A stretch of 6,390 nucleotides of DNA, taken from assembly GCA_903842475.1 (NCBI GenBank), contig CAIMMA010000160.1, forward strand, positions 1-6,390, given 5' to 3'. Under the pieces are notes generated by a model, which was given only the letters and a program-made list of their open reading frames with translations, had not been told where the DNA came from and did no database searches. Shown piece after piece: positions 1-6,331 of this stretch. Position 1 is the first letter of the stretch; each line of letters opens with the position of its first letter. The position numbers were made by a program, and so were the translations under genes. The DNA is from an uncultured bacterium (GTDB lineage Bacteria; Desulfobacterota; Desulfobulbia; Desulfobulbales; Desulfobulbaceae).

Positions 1-99
1 GACCGCAGCGCCGTGAAACAGTTACTCCGCAGCGCTTTCGGCAGCAGCCTGCAGCCAAAAACAGGGGCCGGGGAAGACCAGGGCAAGACCCGCGGCTGA
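1..99 (+). CDS. 3' end of a plus-strand gene, product unknown (partial)
   Basis: Reading from base 1, the plus strand is open for 32 codons and ends in TGA at 97-99. The last residues read AVKQLLRSAFGSSLQPKTG followed by a charged tail ending GKTRG. Most third codon positions are G or C, as expected for a real gene in this DNA, and the hydrophobic-then-charged pattern looks like a natural C-terminus. A second plus frame (3 to about 203) is also open, but its product is very arginine-rich and looks like non-coding DNA. The start lies outside the window and the fragment is too short to name a family. The gene would be convergent with the β-barrel gene ending at 206. Confidence 0.42.
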   Translation, partial: DRSAVKQLLRSAFGSSLQPKTGAGEDQGKTRG

Positions 100-110
100 A
101 AGGTCGCGGG
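89..110. other. GC-rich hairpin across the stop codon
   Basis: CCCGCG (89-94) is followed by its inverted copy CGCGGG (105-110). A G-T and a C-G pair extend this to an 8-bp stem around a 6-base loop, TGAAAG (97-102), that contains the stop codon of the partial plus-strand gene. No T-run follows on either strand, so it is not a standard intrinsic terminator. It lies in the convergent gap and could stabilise or end either transcript, but this is inference. Confidence 0.3.
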
Positions 111-181
111 CAGGGAAAGACGGATGGTCGGCGAGTGCGAAAACGAGGGATCCGGACGCTGCGAAGAGCGATCGGCACAGG

Positions 182-208
182 AAAAACGGGAAGGTCGGCG
201 TAACCTCA
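182..208 (-). terminator. weak candidate terminator of the β-barrel gene
   Basis: On the minus strand the stop codon of the β-barrel gene (208-206) leads into a short inverted repeat, AGGT (206-203) and ACCT (195-192), with a 7-base loop. After five bases comes a run of five T (186-182). The stem is only four or five pairs, so this is a poor terminator by sequence. It is listed because it sits in the right place and is the only hairpin-plus-T-run seen here. Confidence 0.2.
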
Positions 209-730
209 GAAAGTAAGTTTCACCCCGGCATTACCGGAAAATCCGTCCAGATCGAGATCGCCGGCCCGCCCTCCATCCAATTCCTGGAAGCGATACACCA
301 ATTCGCCGTACAACTTGATCATTGTCAATGGCGACCACTCGAGTCCGCCGCCGAGATAGCCGCCAAGGCTCGAATCCACATCGCGCCGATCGGCATCGGC
401 GTAGACATAAGACACGCCGGCCAAGGCATAGGGGTTGAACGTCGCGTCAGGCAGCAGATGCACTTGCACCCCCAGATCGAAAGGAATCAGGGTGAGTTCG
501 TCATTACCGCTCAAGGTGCTGTCATCATAGAAATAGACCCTACCGTCGAGCCTGACATGATCGGTGAACAACGGCACGCTCAGCCCGAGGCCATAACCCC
601 ACTGGCCCTCGGCATCTCCCTTGTCCCAATAGCTGCCGAAACCGTAGAGATCGATCGCCTTCGCCGGCGAACCGGCTAACAGCAGCACCCATCCCGCGCC
701 CAACAGCAGCCTTATGGTTGTTTTCTTCAT
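206..730 (-). CDS. small outer-membrane β-barrel protein
   Basis: This encodes a 174-residue secreted protein that probably forms an eight-stranded barrel in the outer membrane. Residues 1-25 are a clear signal peptide: MKKTT, a hydrophobic core, then SPAKA before the cleavage site. The rest alternates polar and hydrophobic or aromatic residues in about eight segments (roughly 26-34, 42-54, 57-69, 78-93, 98-111, 119-132, 136-149 and 162-174). The last residue is Phe, the usual barrel-assembly signal of outer-membrane proteins. Glycine and tyrosine richness (YGFGSYW, GYLGGGLEW) fits the broad OMP_b-brl/OmpW-like group, but I cannot name a family. The ATG at 730 is preferred because GGGGTGA (742-736) sits five bases before it and the signal peptide starts there. 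A TTG at 772 in frame would add 14 residues before the signal peptide and has no ribosome-binding site. It lies 170 bp after the 111-residue gene, so it may have its own promoter, though none is obvious. Confidence 0.82.
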   Translation of the reverse strand: MKKTTIRLLLGAGWVLLLAGSPAKAIDLYGFGSYWDKGDAEGQWGYGLGLSVPLFTDHVRLDGRVYFYDDSTLSGNDELTLIPFDLGVQVHLLPDATFNPYALAGVSYVYADADRRDVDSSLGGYLGGGLEWSPLTMIKLYGELVYRFQELDGGRAGDLDLDGFSGNAGVKLTF

Positions 731-773
731 GGTTTTCACCCCGTGTACCCGTTGGCTGTTGATACCGGACAAT

Positions 774-785
774 AAGGCCGGCCTT
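774..785. repeat. 12-bp perfect palindrome AAGGCCGGCCTT
   Basis: A perfect 12-bp palindrome lies 44 bp upstream of the β-barrel gene start, within the 170-bp gap 731-900. It could be an operator for a dimeric regulator of that gene. It is GC-rich and could equally be chance. I saw no convincing -10/-35 pair around it, and nothing else notable in the gap. Confidence 0.25.
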
Positions 786-900
786 GTACCTTACCGCACC
801 GACCAGCCTCTCCATTTTTCAAAAGAACACCTGCATCGACCGACATGCCGAGGGCAGCAGTGTCCCAAGGTGCAAGCAGGAGCCGTGGCTATGGTGCGAA

Positions 901-1236
901 TTATTTCTGTTTTTCCCGCGGGGGCTGTTCGCAGTCGAAATGCCCCAGCGGACGTTTAAACGTGTAATCCGCCGGCGAAACGACCAAACTCTCCCAGGCC
1001 TCCCGGCTATTGCCGCCAAGTGCTGAAAAAGGCGAGGAAACCACAAAAATAGCCAATCCGGCGATCGTGGCCACCGCACCTGCCGGTCTGGCGAGCGCCA
1101 TATCCGCGGTCATCAAACCCGGCTCTTTCTGTCCCCCTGCTGGGCAATCATAGGCATGGACACCCGTTCCCGATACAATAACAGAGAACAAAGCGAGAAG
1201 AAGAGACGCCATGGCTTTTCTGCTGTACGTATGCAT
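901..1236 (-). CDS. small conserved secreted or membrane protein with PFSALGGN motif
   Basis: A 111-residue protein of unknown function. Residues 1-28 form a signal peptide (basic start, hydrophobic stretch 9-22, GVHA before YDCP). A second hydrophobic segment at about 51-71 (AGAVATIAGLAIFVV) runs into SSPFSALGG (67-75), so the mature protein may be anchored in the inner membrane. Then come a YTFKRPLG motif (91-98) and a charged tail ending PREKQK. Two cysteines, C31 and C102, flank the hydrophobic segment and could form a periplasmic disulfide. From memory, short proteins with RP.G, PFSALGGN and YTF.RPLG are found in several proteobacteria and are sometimes labelled 'multidrug transporter', which one hydrophobic segment does not justify. 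The start has a strong site, GGGAGGAG (1251-1244), seven bases upstream. It follows the NifX-like gene by 84 bp on the same strand and may be cotranscribed with it. Confidence 0.8.
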   Translation of the reverse strand: MHTYSRKAMASLLLALFSVIVSGTGVHAYDCPAGGQKEPGLMTADMALARPAGAVATIAGLAIFVVSSPFSALGGNSREAWESLVVSPADYTFKRPLGHFDCEQPPREKQK

Positions 1237-1320
1237 TGGATTTCTCCTCCCTTGAGTTGCAGGATCACGTTTGATTAAAAAATGACGCTTGAGAACCGAC
1301 CGAAGTGCAGCCCTCTGCGG

Positions 1321-1683
1321 TCAGTGCTGGCAGAGATGATCAGGACCATGGGTATGGCAGATATCGCCGCTGTCCAGGAGTTCACCCCGCAAAAATTGCT
1401 CCACGGCATTTCTGGCCGTTCCAGCGGCACCTTTTATGGTTTTGATGCCGTTATCCGCCAGGACATTAACCGCTCCATTACCAATTCCTCCGGCGATCAG
1501 CACCTTCACGCCATCCTGAGCAAGTTTACTTGCCATGTTGGATTTGCAGCCGCATCCTGCAGGTGAGGCCATAAAGTTCTCTGCCGTAATAGTGATTTCC
1601 TCAACGGTAAAAATCGAATACTTCTCACAATGACCAAAATGCTGATCAACCTGATCACCAATGGTTGGGACTGCTATTTTCAT
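1321..1683 (-). CDS. NifX/NifB-type iron-molybdenum cluster-binding domain protein
   Basis: A 120-residue cytoplasmic protein consisting of one dinitrogenase iron-molybdenum cofactor-binding domain (PF02579 type), the fold of NifX, NifY and the NifB C-terminal part, which carries metal-sulfur clusters or their precursors. Seen here: MKIAVPT at the start; DQHFGHCEKYSIF (13-25), the family hallmark; PAGCGCKSNMA (41-51) with C44 and C46; and a glycine-rich IAGGIGNGAV (63-72). An extra tail, ICHTHGPDHLCQH (108-120), holds two Cys and four His and could bind a metal. Length is normal for a single-domain member. Family members outside nitrogen-fixation clusters are common in anaerobes, so nitrogen fixation should not be inferred. 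The start has TAAGGAG (1697-1691) seven bases upstream. It lies 51 bp after the DsrE-like gene, so the two are probably one transcript. No clear terminator was seen after it. Confidence 0.9.
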   Translation of the reverse strand: MKIAVPTIGDQVDQHFGHCEKYSIFTVEEITITAENFMASPAGCGCKSNMASKLAQDGVKVLIAGGIGNGAVNVLADNGIKTIKGAAGTARNAVEQFLRGELLDSGDICHTHGPDHLCQH

Positions 1684-1734
1684 GTTCTTTCTCCTTAGGT
1701 GCTCAACGGGATGATACCGCTCGCTTGCTGAAAA

Positions 1735-2094
1735 TTATAGACTAATGACCGTTGCGTCGCAAGCAAGATGGATCAATTCAACAGCCGTACCCATCCTGGC
1801 GCCGTCAATCAGATCAGCCGCCGCGACCCCGCGGGCCTTGGCGCATGGCGTACAGGCCAGCACCGGCACCTCGTTTGCCTGCAGATAGGTCATGAGATCG
1901 TCGGCCACGTCCCCGGTGGCGGACCGAAGATTATCCAGCAACCCCTTCTTGGCGAGGTAGATGGCTTCATCGAGCAGAAAAAGGGTGACGTTTTTCCCTT
2001 CCCGATGGGCAACGGTTGCCAGATGAATCGCCCGGGTGGCGCGATTAGGATTATCAGTGCCGCATGAAACCGTAATCACGACGTTATTTGTCAT
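1735..2094 (-). CDS. DsrE/DsrF-like family protein
   Basis: A 119-residue cytoplasmic protein of the DsrE-like fold (PF02635 type). Relatives (DsrE, TusD, YchN) pass persulfide sulfur through a cysteine or have unassigned roles. Seen here: a βαβ start, NVVITVSCGTDNPNRATRA (4-22); a helix and strand, KNVTLFLLDEAIYLAKKG (34-51), matching the family's V.LFL...G pattern; and VLACTPCAKARG (78-89). The CxxC pair C81/C84 sits about where TusD and DsrE carry their active cysteine. C11 and C112 are further cysteines. The ATG at 2094 is chosen because AAGGAG (2106-2101) lies six bases before it and the domain begins there. The same frame stays open upstream to 2343, but that stretch resembles no domain and crosses the likely promoter. 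Its neighbour, the NifX-like gene, suggests a shared role in sulfur or metal-cluster handling; this is inference from context. Its substrate and partner proteins are not visible in the window. Confidence 0.88.
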   Translation of the reverse strand: MTNNVVITVSCGTDNPNRATRAIHLATVAHREGKNVTLFLLDEAIYLAKKGLLDNLRSATGDVADDLMTYLQANEVPVLACTPCAKARGVAAADLIDGARMGTAVELIHLACDATVISL

Positions 2095-2247
2095 ACCTTG
2101 CTCCTTGAAGTTGATTGTTGCGGTTCTTGTTGCGTTTCGATTGGGCCAATGGACCGACTCGATGGCCAGGCCTTGCAGGTTGGGGCCATGCACGGCCACC
2201 GGATTGTATCTACCACCTGCATTACGATTTCGCAACAGTTCGGAATA

Positions 2248-2275
2248 ACTATATTTTATGCAGAACATCGACCAA
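2248..2275 (-). promoter_or_regulatory. candidate promoter of the DsrE-NifX transcript
   Basis: In an AT-rich patch within GC-rich DNA, the minus strand carries TATAGT (2253-2248), five of six matches to the σ70 -10 box. Sixteen bases upstream lies TTGGTC (2275-2270), only three of six to the -35 box. The same stretch also has GG (2273-2272), ten bases, then GC (2261-2260), the spacing of a σ54 -24/-12 promoter (TGG...TGCA). Its other positions match that consensus poorly. Either reading would start transcription about 150 bases before the DsrE-like gene. Confidence 0.35.
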
Positions 2276-2354
2276 GCCACATTGTGGCAATCGAGGAACC
2301 TTGCGCAGCACGAAAAAAACTCGAGCAGGAATTTGGGCAACAACCAAGCCTGCT

Positions 2355-2384
2355 CCGCTGTTCAGCGGTGCAAGCGGTGCGCAC
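2355..2384. repeat. cluster of short dyad and direct repeats upstream of the candidate promoter
   Basis: CCGCTG (2355-2360) and CAGCGG (2363-2368) form an inverted repeat with a 2-base centre. AGCGGTGC occurs at 2364-2371 and again at 2373-2380, a direct repeat with a 9-base period. GTGCGCAC (2377-2384) is an 8-bp palindrome. The group lies about 90-120 bases upstream of the candidate promoter for the DsrE-like gene, a distance typical of activator sites. A regulatory role is inferred only from position and symmetry. Confidence 0.3.
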
Positions 2385-2476
2385 AGCCCCCTCGCCCATG
2401 CGGGAAAAACCGACCGTTTCTCGAGCACGCCCCTGTCCACGGGCAGAGGGGGGAAACCCGACGAGCGGCTTCAACC

Positions 2477-2644
2477 TCAATCAGGAATTTCCACATCACA
2501 GTGTTTACAATGGGAGCAGCGCAGGGTTTGATCCCATTCTTCGAAGGCGGCCCGCCACTCTTCGGTGCGCATCTGTTCTGCAAATTCAGGCAAACATTCA
2601 TCACAGAGCCAACGGTCGCCATTTGGGGTTACCCAGAGTTTCAT
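2477..2644 (-). CDS. 55-residue cysteine-rich putative zinc-ribbon protein
   Basis: A small protein whose family I do not recognise. It has two cysteine clusters: C14xxC17 in WLCDECL, and C43xxC46xxC49 in RCSHCKHC. They are joined by an acidic, probably helical linker (residues 18-40, rich in Glu, Trp and Phe). The pattern CxxC-25-CxxC fits a zinc ribbon or knuckle, and the extra C49 and nearby H45 and H48 could also serve as ligands. There is no signal peptide, so it is probably cytoplasmic. The ATG at 2644 is chosen because AAGGAA (2656-2651) sits six bases before it and the sequence before it lacks protein character; upstream in-frame starts up to 2785 would reach almost into the DUF748 gene. 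The strong ribosome-binding site and evenly spaced cysteines argue that it is real. It stands between gaps of 144 bp (after DUF748) and 382 bp, so its operon membership is unclear. It may be a regulator, a chaperone or a metal-binding adaptor. Confidence 0.72.
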   Translation of the reverse strand: MKLWVTPNGDRWLCDECLPEFAEQMRTEEWRAAFEEWDQTLRCSHCKHCDVEIPD

Positions 2645-2788
2645 GGTACGTTCCTTCCCGCTAAGGGGGTTATTAAAGCAGCTGATGCTGCATGAATGAC
2701 TGACTGTCACCGACACGCTGGATCGATTCCGGCAAGCCTGCAACAATGATGGACAAAATCCGCGCGCCTGCCCCCAAAGAGCCAACGA
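2645..2788. other. 144-bp gap with a small hairpin (2678-2691)
   Basis: Between the DUF748 stop and the zinc-ribbon gene start, GCAGC (2678-2682) and GCTGC (2687-2691) form a 5-bp stem with a 4-base loop. On the minus strand this is followed by TTTAATAA. It could be a weak terminator for DUF748, or the AT-rich TTTAAT could be a -10 box for the small gene; I cannot tell which, and no good -35 box was seen. TGAC-type short repeats (2696-2709) are also present. Confidence 0.25.
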
Positions 2789-5700
2789 TCACAGGACATC
2801 CAGGGAGAGCGTAACCGCTGGAGGTTCATTGCCGGAGAACGGTTCAGGAGCTTTCATTCCCACACGATCTTTTGGTATTTTCGCATCGCTTTCCAGATTG
2901 GCGGCAATCGACTGCGCCCGCTGTTCGGCAAGCTGCAGCAAGCTCTGGTCGGCGATCGGTTCACTGTCAACAAGCCGGGCGTACAATTCCGCCGACCAGA
3001 GCCTACCCTGCTCAGGGCTTTTCCCCCCTGGAATCAGCTTGTAGAGCTGCATGCCATCGAGCATCTTGGCCACCATGCCGGCGTCCTCGCCTTTTTTTTG
3101 CCGCTGCGGTACGGGTGGCCGAGGCGTCACCGTCCCGGCAGCGATTCCTTGTTCAAGTTCGAGCAGCGATTCTTTGCCGAAACGTTCCTTATACAGTTTT
3201 TCCAAGGCGCTCCGAGTGCCGGAGTCGGTGAAGTCGATCGGCCCGGGGAGCTCGTGCGGGCCAAGCTTTTCGCCAAGCCGGGCAGCGACCATGCTGCCGA
3301 CACTGCGCGCTTTGAATTCGAGGCCGTCAATTGCAGGACTGTACCGTCCCTGGAGAACCAGTTTCAGCTGTGGCCGGCTCTTGAGCGCTTCCGCCAGTTG
3401 CAGCAGCTTCTCCCTTTCCGGAGGTGCAAGCTCGGCTTTCCCGGGGTCGAATTCCAGGGCCTTGAATTGGTCCGACTCCCCGCCAAGCAGACTGCCCAGG
3501 GCCCGAAACGGGGAGGTCACCGCAGTGGTGATCAGATTGGTAAACATTTGCCAGACAAGCGGCCCGATACGGAACTGCGGATCATTCAAATCGCCGGACA
3601 CGGGAAGACCGATATCAATCCGGCCGCTCGAATCCTGTAACAACGCAATCGCCAGATCCAGGGGCATATTGGTCGAACCGGGATGGTCGACCTGATCCCC
3701 CAGGGCCAGATTATCGATCACAATTTTATTATCGCCCACCATCTTATAGTCGTGCAGCGTATACTTCAGATCCGCGGAAACCTTGCCGGATTGAATCAGA
3801 CGGCCGGCAAATTTGCCTGAATAGGGCGAGAGGTTTTTCATTTCCAGATTGCGGAAAACCATCTCGATATCGGAGGCGCGCCCGAAATCGTTGGGCCGCA
3901 TCACACCGCGTATTTTTACAGTCCCGTAGCGATCGACCCGCCCGTCCAGCTGCACTTGGGACTGCGCGTCCCTGGCTGAGGAGACGCCGGTGACCGTGCC
4001 CTGAAGGTCGTGGATGCTGGTCATAAATCTTGGCCGCAGACTCAAGTCGGCAAAGACCACATTGCCCTTTTCCACCCGCACCTTGCCAATATGATAGGGA
4101 AAGGAATCCGTTTCTTTTTGCTGTCCACCTTTATTCATTGCCGCTTTGGGGGGCAACGACGACTTTTTCTCGGGCGCTCTTTTTTTCAAGACCTTGAGGA
4201 GATGCAAGGTGTTGTCTTCCCCGATGATAAACTCCCCGACCGGCTTGGAAATCTTGATTTCCTGAGCGTCCAGTCGGTTGGGCTGAAGCGTCAGTTTCAA
4301 TTTGGGTACATGGACGGCATCCCATCCCAGATACGTTTTCCGGGGAGACTCGGCTTCGACAAACCTGAGTGTATTCAGGCTGAAATTGCCCTCATACCCA
4401 CCTTGCTGCGCATCCCCCGGGATGCCATAGCGCAAGCGGCCCTGGGCGGCGATGGCAGCGGACTGCAGCTGCAGGGTGAGGTACGGATCGAGATAAGGCT
4501 GCAAAGCGGTCAGGACCACACCGGACACATCCAGCTCGGCTTCCACCGCGGGAATGGTGGGATGCAGGGTGCCGCTCATGGTCGCACGCCCGCCCTGCTC
4601 CACCTGAAAACCAACGGCAAAGCCCATGGGCGAACGGCCATCGACCTCGGTCAACCGGGCCTTAACCTCCCGCAGGCTAAGCAAAGGTTGAGCCGATGGC
4701 GTCGTCAGATCCGAAAAATTTGCTTCAAACCCGCCGACTTCAAAAGATTTGACTAAAAATTTCCAGGCAGGCCCGCCACCGGCTGCAGGCTTGTTTTTTG
4801 GGGATTGCCCGGCAGCCTCTTTGGCCAGGAAGAGCTGCTGCCAGTTGAGGGCTCCCGCCGCATCGCGACCGGCATCAAGGCGCCCTTTATTGACGCCGAT
4901 ACGGGCAAAGGTTATCGCATGGGCGCCCAGATCGCAGAGGCCGCCTACCACGGTCAGCTGCTCTGCGGCGAACAACGGCTCCTGTGGCTGGGGGCTGTGG
5001 ATCTTTATGCCCCGCAGCTCACCGGCTATCTCGCGCAACACCATCTGGCCGGTATCGGCGCCCATTGCCAAATTGGCCTGGAGATGCAGATCCATGCCGG
5101 CAATCGCCGCTTTAACCGGTACTTTTCGGCTTCGGTCGTCCAGATCCATTGCCAAGTTTGTAACCTCAATGGCATCGGCTTGTACCCTGAAGGAAGGAAC
5201 GATTGCCGGAGGAGCGGCCCCCTGAGGCTCCGGGGCGGGGCTGGACGGAACGGACGACGCGACCGGAGAGGGTTTTTCTTTGTCCGGATGTTTTTCCGGT
5301 GGTGCGGCCCGGAGGATCTGTTGGAAATTCATCTCGCCGGAATCGTTGATGCGGGCATCGACACCACCTTCCTCGAAAAACAGGCGAGCCACATGGAGGT
5401 CCCTGGTCGACAGATCGAAGCGAGGCACCTCCAATACCATTTTTTTCAAATGAAAAAAGACTTTTTCCGCGCTGCTCAGCTTGAGCGCGAGGTCTGCAGC
5501 GGAGAAGCGCAGCCCTTCAAGCGTCAGCTGCACGGGCGTATGCTCGGCATCCAAGCGGTATTCGGTGGTGAGATCGATCTGACCCGTTGGCTGCTCCAGG
5601 TTGGTAGTCTCTCTGAAAAATTGCCACAGGCTCGCTACCCGGAGAGCGTTGAGACTGAGCGTGCCTTTTGAGCGAAATGGGGACAGCGCGACGGCACCTT

Positions 5701-6328
5701 CCCACCGGATGGACTCGCCGGCCGCCGTGGCGGCGGCAAGGCGGCAGGTTCCGTTTTGATCCTTACGGGTGGACACATCGATCAAATCAAGATGTATCTC
5801 CTGCAAGCTCACCTCCGCGGGCGTGGCGTGCCGCTGGTCGGCAACCGCAATCCGCCCTGCCTTGATAGTGGCGCTGCGAAGGATGACCGGAAAAAGTTCG
5901 GTTGCGGCAACGGGCGCATTCGCTGTTTGCGGCGCGGCCGGCACCAGTTTGGCGAAATTGAAGGATCCGTCGGCGGCAAGCGCGACATGGAGAGCGGGCT
6001 TGTCGACCTCCAGTTTTTGCAGCACCACCGCCCAATGCAGCAGACTGCTCATCTCCAAGTCGACAAAGAATCGTTCAATAGCCACCAGCGGCACCCCATC
6101 TGCCTGATTCAGAAAAAATCCGTCGACTTCAAGGGTGAGCAAAAACGGGTTGACATACATCCTGTCGATCCCGGCCTGGCAAGGCAGATTCTGCTGGAGG
6201 TATCGGGGCAGATACCAACGAAGGACCAGCGGCGCCGCCACGAAGCCGACAAGCGCATACAGCACCACGGTAGCCACCAAACCTACCAGGTATTTACGGG
6301 TCAACAGCTTTGGTAGTGCAGACTTCAT
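2789..6328 (-). CDS. DUF748 / AsmA-like envelope protein
   Basis: This is an 1179-residue protein of the DUF748 (AsmA-like) family, the usual size. Relatives are inner-membrane-anchored periplasmic proteins; AsmA, YhdP and TamB are implicated in lipid traffic to, or assembly of, the outer membrane. A single N-terminal membrane segment (about 14-36) is followed by YVNPFLLTLEVDGF (58-71), a family hallmark. Four similar modules follow. Each opens with a strand pair ending in an Asp-rich turn (near 153-166, 387-400, 529-543 and 751-768). A G-x-[FLM]-N-[FW] type signature ends the blocks at about 120-128, 330-339 and 491-500, with a weaker one near 704-715. Pro/Ala/Lys-rich linkers follow (131-142, 342-377, 504-520, 716-742). 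The C-terminal part has PLDLAIALLQDSSGRIDIGLPVSG (889-912), SPFRALGSLLGG (939-950) and an OmpA-like stretch beginning FDPGKAEL (960-967), all typical of DUF748. The start lacks a strong ribosome-binding site (only GGA, seven bases before ATG), unlike the other genes here, which suggests low expression or coupling to an upstream gene. The lipid role is by analogy. Confidence 0.93.
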   Translation of the reverse strand: MKSALPKLLTRKYLVGLVATVVLYALVGFVAAPLVLRWYLPRYLQQNLPCQAGIDRMYVNPFLLTLEVDGFFLNQADGVPLVAIERFFVDLEMSSLLHWAVVLQKLEVDKPALHVALAADGSFNFAKLVPAAPQTANAPVAATELFPVILRSATIKAGRIAVADQRHATPAEVSLQEIHLDLIDVSTRKDQNGTCRLAAATAAGESIRWEGAVALSPFRSKGTLSLNALRVASLWQFFRETTNLEQPTGQIDLTTEYRLDAEHTPVQLTLEGLRFSAADLALKLSSAEKVFFHLKKMVLEVPRFDLSTRDLHVARLFFEEGGVDARINDSGEMNFQQILRAAPPEKHPDKEKPSPVASSVPSSPAPEPQGAAPPAIVPSFRVQADAIEVTNLAMDLDDRSRKVPVKAAIAGMDLHLQANLAMGADTGQMVLREIAGELRGIKIHSPQPQEPLFAAEQLTVVGGLCDLGAHAITFARIGVNKGRLDAGRDAAGALNWQQLFLAKEAAGQSPKNKPAAGGGPAWKFLVKSFEVGGFEANFSDLTTPSAQPLLSLREVKARLTEVDGRSPMGFAVGFQVEQGGRATMSGTLHPTIPAVEAELDVSGVVLTALQPYLDPYLTLQLQSAAIAAQGRLRYGIPGDAQQGGYEGNFSLNTLRFVEAESPRKTYLGWDAVHVPKLKLTLQPNRLDAQEIKISKPVGEFIIGEDNTLHLLKVLKKRAPEKKSSLPPKAAMNKGGQQKETDSFPYHIGKVRVEKGNVVFADLSLRPRFMTSIHDLQGTVTGVSSARDAQSQVQLDGRVDRYGTVKIRGVMRPNDFGRASDIEMVFRNLEMKNLSPYSGKFAGRLIQSGKVSADLKYTLHDYKMVGDNKIVIDNLALGDQVDHPGSTNMPLDLAIALLQDSSGRIDIGLPVSGDLNDPQFRIGPLVWQMFTNLITTAVTSPFRALGSLLGGESDQFKALEFDPGKAELAPPEREKLLQLAEALKSRPQLKLVLQGRYSPAIDGLEFKARSVGSMVAARLGEKLGPHELPGPIDFTDSGTRSALEKLYKERFGKESLLELEQGIAAGTVTPRPPVPQRQKKGEDAGMVAKMLDGMQLYKLIPGGKSPEQGRLWSAELYARLVDSEPIADQSLLQLAEQRAQSIAANLESDAKIPKDRVGMKAPEPFSGNEPPAVTLSLDVL

Positions 6329-6331
6329 GTT

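Larger units (their letters stand above)
2095..2476. other. 382-bp intergenic region with regulatory signals
   Basis: No convincing gene was found here. Open frames exist on both strands but lack ribosome-binding sites and recognisable domains. From right to left it holds: the sequence after the zinc-ribbon gene stop, with an imperfect CCCCT/AGGGG inverted repeat (about 2431-2452) but no good terminator; a cluster of short dyads and repeats (2355-2384); an AT-rich patch with a candidate promoter (2248-2275); and a GGCC-rich leader with an inverted repeat, ATGGCC (2162-2167) and GGCCAT (2184-2189). The region most likely carries the control sequences of the DsrE/NifX transcript, with a leader of about 145 bases. 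Confidence 0.5.

Noticed and set aside
458..679. Plus-strand 73-residue frame opposite the β-barrel gene
   Set aside because: Fully inside a minus-strand gene with signal peptide, barrel pattern and C-terminal Phe; it is an antisense shadow.
1237..1320. Possible terminator after the NifX-like gene (a T-run on the minus strand near 1276-1281)
   Set aside because: The six-T run is not preceded by a stable stem; the only nearby hairpin has four pairs and is more than 20 bases away.
1282..1566. Plus-strand frame opposite the NifX-like gene
   Set aside because: The minus frame carries unmistakable family motifs; the plus product has none.
2095..2343. 83-residue N-terminal extension of the DsrE-like protein
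   Set aside because: No domain or ribosome-binding site; it crosses the likely promoter, and the ATG at 2094 has AAGGAG at ideal spacing and begins the known fold.
2098..2695. Plus-strand frames over the 382-bp gap and the zinc-ribbon gene
   Set aside because: Three overlapping frames are open at once, none shows domain features, and they run antisense through a better-supported gene.
3051..3695. Plus-strand open frames in 2829-3695 with Ser/Arg-rich products
   Set aside because: Low-complexity shadows of the C-terminal part of DUF748, whose own frame has clear family motifs.
4010..5671. Long plus-strand open frames (4010-4756, 4805-5671) opposite the DUF748 gene
   Set aside because: They lie in exact codon register with the minus-strand gene, where stops need TTA, CTA or TCA sense codons, which are rare here. 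Their products resemble no protein and lack ribosome-binding sites.
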